Of a DNA stretch of 38,702 nucleotides, positions 7,551 to 14,356 are shown piece by piece. The notes beneath the pieces are model-generated. The model saw only the letters and a program-made list of their open reading frames with translations, made no database searches and had not been told where the DNA came from. The position numbers were made by a program, and so were the translations under genes. The number at the start of each line of letters is the position of its first letter. Within the stretch, counting starts at the first letter, position 1. Source of the stretch: Jannaschia seohaensis (GTDB lineage Bacteria; Pseudomonadota; Alphaproteobacteria; Rhodobacterales; Rhodobacteraceae); assembly GCF_900116765.1 (NCBI RefSeq), contig NZ_UETC01000024.1:1-38702 (forward strand). Direction: 5' to 3'.

Positions 7551-9221
7551 TTGCCGTATCGCGCGCCTGTTTCCGAGATCCGCTTCGTGCTCGACAAGGT
7601 TGTCGGCTTCGAGCGCGTCGCCGCCACCGAGACCTTCGCCGAGGCCACGCCCGAGACGGTCGAGGCCATCCTGACCGAGGCCGGGAAGCTCTCCGAGGAG
7701 GTGCTGGCCCCGCTCAACCGCCAGGGCGATCTGCATCCCGCGCGGCTTGAGAACGGCATCGTGCGGACTTCGCCCGGCTTCGCCGACGGCTTCCGGGCCA
7801 TCGCCGAGGGCGGCTGGCTGGGCATGTCCGCCGACCCGGAGCATGGCGGCATGGGCCTGCCGATCACGCTGACCATGGCCGTCAACGAGATGATCGGGTC
7901 GGCCTGCCTCGCGCTGCAACTCAACCCGCTGATGACCCAAGGCCAGATCGAAGCGCTGGAGGCCCATGCCTCCGACGAGATCAAGGCGCTCTACATCCCC
8001 AAGCTGGTCTCGGGCGAATGGTGCGGGACGATGAACCTGACCGAGCCGCAGGCCGGCTCGGATGTGGGCGCGCTGCGCACCAAGGCCGAGCCCAAGGGCG
8101 ACGGGACCTATGCGATCACCGGGCAGAAGATCTACATTTCCTGGGGCGATAACGACTTTTCCGAGAATATCTGCCATCTCGTCCTGGCCCGCCTGCCGGA
8201 TGCGGCGCCGGGGACCAAGGGCATCTCGCTCTTCATGGTCCCCAAGAAGCTGCCGGACGAGAACGGGAACGCGGGGGTGGCCAACAGCCTCAAGGTCGTC
8301 TCGCTGGAGCATAAGCTGGGCCTGCACGGCTCGCCCACCGCCGTCATGCAATATGACGGCGCGACCGGCTGGCTGATCGGCGAGCCGCATAAGGGCATGG
8401 CAGCGATGTTCACGATGATGAACAACGCGCGTCTGGGCGTAGGCGTCCAGGGGCTCTCCATCGCCGAGGCAGCGATGCAGCATGCCATCGGCTACGCGCT
8501 GGAGCGCAAGCAGGGACGCACGGCGCAGGAGGGGGGCACGATCCTGCACCATGCCGATGTCCGCCGCATGGTCCTGTCGATGAAGGCCCATACCTTCGCC
8601 GCCCGGGCGCTGGCGATGGACACGGCGGTCTCGCTCGACATGGCGCGGGCCACGGGCGACGCGGGCTGGCGCGCGCGAGGCGCGTTCCTGACGCCGATCG
8701 CCAAGGCCTACGGGACCGACACCGGCATCGAGATCGCGAGCCAGGGGATCCAGGTCCATGGCGGCATGGGTTTCGTCGAGGAGACGGGCGCGGCGCAATA
8801 CGCCCGCGACGTGCGGGTGACGGCGATCTACGAGGGCACCAACGGCATCCAGGCGATGGACCTGGTCGGCCGCAAGATGATGGATGGCGGCGCGGCGGCC
8901 TATGCGCTCCTGGACGAACTGGCGGTCTCAGGCCACTCGCGGATGGAGGACGCCGTGGCGGAGCTGCGCGCCCTCACCGCCTGGCTGCTGGAGCAGGAGA
9001 TGCAGGACCGCTTCGCCGGCGCCGTGCCCTATCTCGCGGCCTTCGCCCGGGTGCTCGGAGCGTCCTATCACCTGCGCGCCGCCGCAGCCGATCCGGCGCG
9101 CAAGCCGCTGGCCGAGGTGGCCGTCTCCATGCTGCTGCCCGAGGCCCTGGCCGAGATGGCCAAGGCGCGGTCGGGGGCCGAGGTGCTTTATGCGGTGAGC
9201 GACGAGGTGGTTGCGGCCTGA
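7551..9221 (+). CDS. Acyl-CoA dehydrogenase, DmdC-like family
   Basis: FAD-dependent dehydrogenase of 556 residues. The N-terminus PYRAPVSEIRFVLDKVV is the short extra domain typical of long acyl-CoA dehydrogenases in proteobacteria. The middle carries LTEPQAGSDVGAL and ISWGDND (substrate and FAD contacts), then QGIQVHGGMGFVEE. The likely catalytic base is E428 in AIYEGTNGIQAMDL. The start is a TTG at 7551 with a good GGAGGT ribosome-binding site five bases upstream. The family includes methylmercaptopropionyl-CoA dehydrogenase (DmdC) of DMSP breakdown as well as enzymes for ordinary acyl-CoAs; sequence alone does not settle the substrate. The next gene downstream encodes a metallo-beta-lactamase-fold hydrolase, 87 bases away, with an intergenic repeat in between. 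Confidence 0.93.
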   Translation: MPYRAPVSEIRFVLDKVVGFERVAATETFAEATPETVEAILTEAGKLSEEVLAPLNRQGDLHPARLENGIVRTSPGFADGFRAIAEGGWLGMSADPEHGGMGLPITLTMAVNEMIGSACLALQLNPLMTQGQIEALEAHASDEIKALYIPKLVSGEWCGTMNLTEPQAGSDVGALRTKAEPKGDGTYAITGQKIYISWGDNDFSENICHLVLARLPDAAPGTKGISLFMVPKKLPDENGNAGVANSLKVVSLEHKLGLHGSPTAVMQYDGATGWLIGEPHKGMAAMFTMMNNARLGVGVQGLSIAEAAMQHAIGYALERKQGRTAQEGGTILHHADVRRMVLSMKAHTFAARALAMDTAVSLDMARATGDAGWRARGAFLTPIAKAYGTDTGIEIASQGIQVHGGMGFVEETGAAQYARDVRVTAIYEGTNGIQAMDLVGRKMMDGGAAAYALLDELAVSGHSRMEDAVAELRALTAWLLEQEMQDRFAGAVPYLAAFARVLGASYHLRAAAADPARKPLAEVAVSMLLPEALAEMAKARSGAEVLYAVSDEVVAA

Positions 9222-9228
9222 GGCTCGA

Positions 9229-9299
9229 ACCGCCATAGGCGGTCCGATCCGCTGGGGGCTCCGCCCCCAGACCCCCGGAGTATTTCTGGCCAGAAGAAG
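9229..9299 (+). repeat. Intergenic repeat copy 1, hairpins plus 29-nt core
   Basis: Two perfect hairpins, ACCGCC/GGCGGT (9229-9243) and CTGGGGGC/GCCCCCAG (9252-9270), are followed by the core at 9271-9299. The core is ACCCCCGGAGTATTTCTGG plus CCAGAAGAAG. The reverse complement of this core recurs at 26388 and 35570 with at most two differences. The element sits between the dehydrogenase stop and the next start, and its AAGAAG end runs straight into the ribosome-binding site of the next gene. The GC-rich hairpin may end or attenuate transcription. Confidence 0.8.
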
Positions 9300-9308
9300 G
9301 AGGGGGAG

Positions 9309-10361
9309 TTGAAGGATATCGCGACTCCCGATGGATATGCCGGGCTTGACTTCCCATGGGATGAGCCGCCGGCGGAAGGCGAGGTCATCGAAGTGGCCGA
9401 AGGTGTGCTCTGGGCGCGGCTGCCGCTGCCGATGGCGCTGGACCATGTGAACGTCTACTTCCTGCGGGAAGCGGATGGCTGGACGATGGTCGATACCGGC
9501 TTCGACACCCGCCGGACCCGGACCATTCTGGATCGGCTGCGCGCGGGGCCGCTGGGCGGCGACCCGATCACCCGCGTCTTCGTTACCCATCACCATCCCG
9601 ACCATATCGGGCTGGCCGGCTGGTTGCAGGCCGAAGGCGCGGAGCTGCTGACCACGCGCACCGCCTGGTTGATGGCGCGGATGTTGATTCTGGACGAACA
9701 GCCGGTGCCGCCGCCCGAGACGCAGGAATTCTGCCGCCGCTGGGGAATGGACCCCGGGGTCCTGGCGCAACGATCAAAGGAGCGGCCGTTCAACTTCGCC
9801 GACATGGTCGCGCCCTTGCCGGTCGGCTTCACCCGGATCGCGGAGGGCGATCTGGTCGATTTGGGCGGGCGGCGCTGGCGCGTGGCGCGGGGTGACGGCC
9901 ATGCGGCGGAGCATGCCGTCCTGTTCGAGGAGAGCGGCGATCTGGTGCTCGGCGGCGATCAGCTGCTACCCGGGATCTCGCCCAATCTGGGCCTCTACCC
10001 GACCGAGCGGAACGCCGACCCGGTTGGCGACTGGATGGCGGCCTGCACCCGGCTCGCCCCGCTGGCACGGGACGACCAACTCGTGCTGCCCGGGCACAAG
10101 ACGCCCTATCGCGGGCTGCCTACGCGGCTGGCCTCGCTGCACCAGAACCACGTGACTGCGCTCAACCGGCTGGAGGCGCATCTGGCCGAGCCGCGGACGG
10201 GGGGCGCGTGCTTCGCGCCGCTTTTCAAGCGGCAGGTGACCCAGGAGATGTACGGGCTCGCCTTCTTCGAGGCGATCGCGCATCTCCAGCACCTGCACCT
10301 GACGGGCCGAGCGCTGCGGGAGACCCGGGACGATGGCGTCTGGATCTTCCGCGCGGCCTGA
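9309..10361 (+). CDS. Metallo-beta-lactamase-fold hydrolase
   Basis: A 350-residue hydrolase of the metallo-beta-lactamase superfamily. The metal-binding signature is THHHPDH at residues 93-99, preceded by the strand DGWTMVDTGFDT. Further ligands are likely in the GDGHAAEH segment and in VLPGHKTPY. The C-terminal region (GLPTRLASLHQNHVTALNRL) is the helical extension common in LACTB2-like members. The start is a TTG at 9309 directly after AGGAGGGGG. It follows the acyl-CoA dehydrogenase on the same strand and may act on a thioester or ester in the same pathway; this is inference from position. It ends 6 bases from the convergent gdhA stop. Confidence 0.88.
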   Translation: MKDIATPDGYAGLDFPWDEPPAEGEVIEVAEGVLWARLPLPMALDHVNVYFLREADGWTMVDTGFDTRRTRTILDRLRAGPLGGDPITRVFVTHHHPDHIGLAGWLQAEGAELLTTRTAWLMARMLILDEQPVPPPETQEFCRRWGMDPGVLAQRSKERPFNFADMVAPLPVGFTRIAEGDLVDLGGRRWRVARGDGHAAEHAVLFEESGDLVLGGDQLLPGISPNLGLYPTERNADPVGDWMAACTRLAPLARDDQLVLPGHKTPYRGLPTRLASLHQNHVTALNRLEAHLAEPRTGGACFAPLFKRQVTQEMYGLAFFEAIAHLQHLHLTGRALRETRDDGVWIFRAA

Positions 10362-10367
10362 CGACGG

Positions 10368-11795
10368 CTAGAGCCCCTTGGCCGTGTAGCTGGCGGCGAT
10401 CCGGTTGATCGCCACGATGAAGCCCGCCGTCCGAAGGTCGGGCACGTCGTGGCGATCATGCCAGACATGGCGCATCGCGCCGTAGGCCCCACGCATCGTG
10501 TCGTCCAGGCCGGAGCGCACCAGCTCCAACTCGCCCGCGCCGCGCAGATAGTTGCGCTTGAAGTCGTCGGACAGGGTCCAGGGCACGTCGCGCGCCTTGG
10601 ACAGCCGCTCCAACTCGTCGACTAGCAGCTGGTGGCGCGCCTCCTCGGCCCGACGCTGCATCCGGCCGAAGCGGATATGACTCAGGTTCTTGACCCATTC
10701 GAAATAGCTGACCGTCACGCCGCCCGCGTTGGCATAGAGGTCGGGGATGATGACGACGCCCTTCTCGAGCAGGATTTCGTTCGCGTCGCTGGTCACGGGC
10801 CCGTTGGCGGCCTCGATGATGAGCTTGGCCTGCACCCCGTTCGCGTTGCCTTCGTGGATCACGCCCTCGAGGGCGGCCGGGATGAGGATGTCGCAATCGG
10901 CCTCCAGCAATGCCGCTCCATTCCCGGAATAGGTCGCGCCCGGAAAGCCCTTCACCCCGCCATGCTCGCGGATATGCAGGTGGACGTCGTCGACAGAAAG
11001 CCCGTCCTCGGACCAGATGCCGCCATCGCGCTCGATGATGCCGACGATCTTCGCGCCGTCCTCGCGCTCCAGGAAGGATGCGGCGTGGAAGCCCACATTC
11101 CCGAGCCCTTGAACCACGATCCGCTTGCCTTCGAGGCCGCCCGAAAGTCTCGCCGCCGCGACATCCTCGGGGTGGCGGAAGAACTCCCGGAGCGCGTATT
11201 GCACGCCACGCCCCGTGGCCTCCACGCGCCCGGAGATTCCGCCGGCATTGAGCGGCTTCCCGGTCACGCAGGCACGGCCGTTAATGTCGGTGGTGTTCAT
11301 CCGCTGATACTGGTCGCTGATCCAGGCCATCTCGCGCTCGCCGGTGCCCATGTCGGGGGCGGGGACGTTCTGGGCCGGGTTGATCATGTCGCGCTTGATC
11401 AACTCATAGGCGAAGCGGCGGGTGATCTGCTCCATCTCGTGGGGCTCCCACTGCGTGGGATCGATGCAGAGCCCGCCCTTGGAGCCGCCGAAGGGCGTTT
11501 CGACCAAGGCACACTTGTAGGTCATCAGCGATGCCAGCGCCTCGACCTCGTCCTGGTCGACGGCCATGGCAAAGCGGATGCCGCCCTTGACCGGCTCCAT
11601 ATGCTCGGAGTGGACGCTGCGGTAGCCGGTGAAGGTGTGGATATCGCCGCGCAGACGCACGCCAAAACGGACGGTGTAGGTCGCGTTGCAGATGCGGATC
11701 TTCTCCACCAAGCCGGGGCTGAGATCCATCAAGGCCACCGCCTTGTCGTACATCGCGTTGACGGAGGCGCTGAAGCCGCCCTGGTTGCGCTGCAT
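10368..11795 (-). CDS. gdhA: Glutamate dehydrogenase (Glu/Leu/Phe/Val dehydrogenase family)
   Basis: Interconverts glutamate and 2-oxoglutarate plus ammonia with NAD(P). It has 475 residues. Motifs seen are KGGIRFAMAVDQDEVEALA, the catalytic-lysine segment TPFGGSKGGLCIDP, PAPDMGTGEREMAWI, and the Rossmann segment IVVQGLGNVGFHAA followed by IIEAANGPVT. The family includes leucine and phenylalanine dehydrogenases, but this length and the motif set favour glutamate. Coenzyme preference was not determined. The ATG at 11795 has GGGAGG nine bases upstream; the open frame extends 15 codons further without support. About 1 kb of DNA without a confident gene lies upstream. Confidence 0.92.
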   Translation of the reverse strand: MQRNQGGFSASVNAMYDKAVALMDLSPGLVEKIRICNATYTVRFGVRLRGDIHTFTGYRSVHSEHMEPVKGGIRFAMAVDQDEVEALASLMTYKCALVETPFGGSKGGLCIDPTQWEPHEMEQITRRFAYELIKRDMINPAQNVPAPDMGTGEREMAWISDQYQRMNTTDINGRACVTGKPLNAGGISGRVEATGRGVQYALREFFRHPEDVAAARLSGGLEGKRIVVQGLGNVGFHAASFLEREDGAKIVGIIERDGGIWSEDGLSVDDVHLHIREHGGVKGFPGATYSGNGAALLEADCDILIPAALEGVIHEGNANGVQAKLIIEAANGPVTSDANEILLEKGVVIIPDLYANAGGVTVSYFEWVKNLSHIRFGRMQRRAEEARHQLLVDELERLSKARDVPWTLSDDFKRNYLRGAGELELVRSGLDDTMRGAYGAMRHVWHDRHDVPDLRTAGFIVAINRIAASYTAKGL

Positions 11796-12795
11796 AGTTT
11801 TTCCTCCCGAATGTCGCCCGAGGGACCCCGGAGCGATCACCCTCGTTTGTGGACGATTTTAGAAACGATTCCACCCCCTGCGCGGCAATCGGCTAGTATT
11901 ATTGGAAAATCGCCCTGTGTCCTGCGGATTTGCGCCCGTGGCGCCCCATCGCACCGCGTCCTGGGGCATCGAGGCTCACCCGTGTCGATCTCCGCGATGC
12001 GGCGGCCCGGGTGGCCAGATAGGCTCCGTATGTTCCTTCGCTCGACCTCTATTCCCAGCCCCGCCGGCCTCCGGCCGCGCGGCTTCCTTGGGACCAAAAG
12101 CGGCACGCTCACGATGATTGGGCTGACCTTTCCTCGGTGATACTGATCGTCGGGAGCGGCGCCTGGGGCCTCATGCGGTCGGAGCGCGACCGCTTGGATC
12201 CTGCTTTGTCGTCTTTCCCCAAACTGCCTACGGTCACCTCCCCCTGGAAAACGGCCATAGACTGGGGCCTGAACTGGGGGGCCGCTCTGCTCGCCCCCTT
12301 GCCGTCACGCGTCAGCTTCCCGCATCGCGCGGATGGCGCCCTGGCCATCGAGGCCGCCATTATCCGACCGCCGCTCGGCCTCGCCCATGTCGCGGGTTTC
12401 GCGGATTTCGACAGTTTCCGCCGCGGGCTGCTGCTGACCGAGGCGACCTGCACCGTTGCCGAACTCCTCGCGCGCGAGGCCCGCAATGGTCCGGCCGCTC
12501 GGAAGTCTGCGGAAGCTGTTCGCCTCCCTGACCGTCTTCGAGGGTCGCGCGCGTCTGCGTTTTATTGCGATCCGCCGGGTCGCCGACAAGCATCAGGTCA
12601 CCGTGACTGGCGGCGTCCCGGGCGCGGTCAGAAGCACCGAGGCGTCGGACACACCTACGGGTCCGAAGGCAGCGTCCCCACCCGATCCCCCAGCGGCAAT
12701 GCCGTCGCCAACCGACCGCCGTGTGTCGCCGATGGGGATTCCGCCCCCATCCGGCCCCGATAGTCTGACCTGCGAACGGAAGGCGGGACCGGACG
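11796..12795. other. Long interval without a confident gene, upstream of soxBDAG
   Basis: This interval separates the divergent gdhA and soxBDAG, so it should hold both promoters. Several frames are open on both strands (for example 12137-12763 plus, 12109-12486 minus), as expected in GC-rich DNA. None has a good ribosome-binding site or a recognisable product. Part of the plus frame around 12290-12480 reads somewhat like protein (LAIEAAIIRPPLGLAHV), so a decayed or unknown gene is possible. I saw no glycine riboswitch. The region just upstream of gdhA (11880-11910) is locally AT-rich and may be its promoter. Confidence 0.4.
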
Positions 12796-14046
12796 ATGCG
12801 CTTCAATCTCCTCGAAATCGTCAGGCAGGGCCTGAGCGGCAATGCCGGATGGCAGCCGCATTGGCGCGCGCCCGATCCCAAACCCGAATACGACGTCGTC
12901 ATCGTGGGCGGCGGCGGCCATGGGCTCGCCACCGCCTATTACCTCGCCAAGGAGCACGGGATCACCAATGTCGCCGTGCTGGAGAAGGGCTATCTCGGCG
13001 GTGGCAATGTCGGCCGGAACACCACCATCGTGCGCGCCAATTACGGCCTGCCGGGCAATTCGGAGTTCTACTCCCACTCGCTCAAGCTCTGGGAAGGGTT
13101 GGAGCAGGATCTGAACTACAACGCGATGATGTCCCAGCGCGGCGTCTACAACCTCTATCATTCGGACGGCCAGCGCGATGCCTATGCGCGGCGCGGCAAC
13201 CAGATGATCAGCCAGGGCGACGACGCGCAGCTGCTCGACCGGGCGGCGGTGCGCCGTCACCTGCCCTGCCTCGACCACGACAACGCGCGCTTTCCGGTGC
13301 TGGGCGCGCTCTACCATCCGCGCGGCGGGACAGCCCGCCACGACGCGGTGGCCTGGGGCTTCGCACGGGGGGCGGACCAGCGAGGCGTCGACCTGATCCA
13401 GAACTGCGAGGTGACGGGGATCGATATCGACGGCGGCCGCGTGCGCGGCGTCCAGACCTCGCGCGGGGCGATCCGGGCCAGGAAGGTCGCGCTGGTCACC
13501 GCCGGACGCTCATCGCAGACGGCAGCCATGGCGGGCCTGCGCCTTCCGATCGAGAGCCATGTGCTCCAGGCCTTCGTCACCGAGGGGCTGAAGCCGCTGA
13601 TCGACAGCGTCGTCACCTTCGGCATGGGCCATTTCTACATCAGCCAGTCCGACAAGGGCGGGCTGGTTTTTGGCGGCGACCTGGATTTTTACGCCAGCTA
13701 CGCCGCCCGCGGGAACCTGCCCATGGCCGAGCACGTGATGGAGGCGGGCATGGCGCTCATGCCGATGATCGGGCAGGCGAAGGTGCTGCGGTCCTGGGGC
13801 GGGATCATGGACATGACCCCCGACGGCTCGCCGATCATCGACAAGACCGATATCGGCGGGCTCTACCTCGATTGCGGCTGGTGCTATGGCGGCTTCAAGG
13901 CCGTCCCAGGTTCGGGCTTCAGTCTCGCGCATCTGATCGCCACCGACACCCACCACGCGCCGGCTGCGCGCTTCCGCCTCGATCGCTTCGCCACGGGCGC
14001 GCTGATCGACGAGGAGGCAACCGGCAGCCAGCACAACCTGCACTGA
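12796..14046 (+). CDS. soxB: Sarcosine oxidase subunit beta
   Basis: Catalytic subunit of heterotetrameric sarcosine oxidase, which oxidises sarcosine to glycine and transfers the methyl carbon to tetrahydrofolate. It has 416 residues. The FAD-binding Rossmann motif VVIVGGGGHGLATAYYLAKE lies at about 34-53, followed by GGGNVGRNTTIVRANYG, typical of this subunit. The C-terminal DCGWCYGGFKAVPGSG is the family's cofactor/substrate segment. The ATG at 12796 has GGAAGGCGGGA upstream. It is the first gene of soxBDAG. In this group the operon usually serves the lower part of glycine betaine and choline breakdown (established for the pathway; inferred here). Confidence 0.97.
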   Translation: MRFNLLEIVRQGLSGNAGWQPHWRAPDPKPEYDVVIVGGGGHGLATAYYLAKEHGITNVAVLEKGYLGGGNVGRNTTIVRANYGLPGNSEFYSHSLKLWEGLEQDLNYNAMMSQRGVYNLYHSDGQRDAYARRGNQMISQGDDAQLLDRAAVRRHLPCLDHDNARFPVLGALYHPRGGTARHDAVAWGFARGADQRGVDLIQNCEVTGIDIDGGRVRGVQTSRGAIRARKVALVTAGRSSQTAAMAGLRLPIESHVLQAFVTEGLKPLIDSVVTFGMGHFYISQSDKGGLVFGGDLDFYASYAARGNLPMAEHVMEAGMALMPMIGQAKVLRSWGGIMDMTPDGSPIIDKTDIGGLYLDCGWCYGGFKAVPGSGFSLAHLIATDTHHAPAARFRLDRFATGALIDEEATGSQHNLH

Positions 14047-14104
14047 CCATGACGCGATCCGACCCCAGGGCGAGGAGGGCGCGCAGCGACCGAGGAGCAA
14101 GCCG

Positions 14105-14356
14105 ATGCGCCTGACCTGCCCCCTCTGCGGCGACCGCGACCGCCGGGAATTCTATTACATGGGTCACGCGACCTATCTCGACCGCCCCGCGGCCGACGCT
14201 CCGGCGGAGGCATGGGACGCCTATCTCCACCTCCGCGAAAACCCCTGCGGCCCGACCCACGACCTCTGGCAGCACGAGGCCGGCTGCGGCGCCTGGCTGC
14301 GCGTCACCCGCGACACCGCCACCCACGAGATCACGGCCGTGGAGCTGGCGCGATGA
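14105..14356 (+). CDS. soxD: Sarcosine oxidase subunit delta
   Basis: Small zinc-containing subunit of 83 residues. The zinc site is visible as CPLCGDRDRREF near the N-terminus (C6, C9), with later candidate ligands in THDLWQHEAGCGAW. It opens MRLTCPLCG and includes GHATYLDRP and LRENPCGPTHDLW, as in known delta subunits. GAGGAG lies before the ATG. Its stop overlaps the soxA start in an ATGA arrangement, so the two are probably translated together. It is structural; catalysis occurs in the alpha and beta subunits. Confidence 0.97.
   Translation: MRLTCPLCGDRDRREFYYMGHATYLDRPAADAPAEAWDAYLHLRENPCGPTHDLWQHEAGCGAWLRVTRDTATHEITAVELAR

Noticed and set aside
10632-12140. Long plus-strand frame of 502 codons
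   Set aside because: It is antisense to gdhA, which has full glutamate dehydrogenase motifs; such shadow frames are common in GC-rich DNA.
12137-12763. Plus-strand frame of 208 codons upstream of soxB
   Set aside because: Only a short middle part looks protein-like; there is no ribosome site and no recognisable domain, and the opposite strand is equally open.
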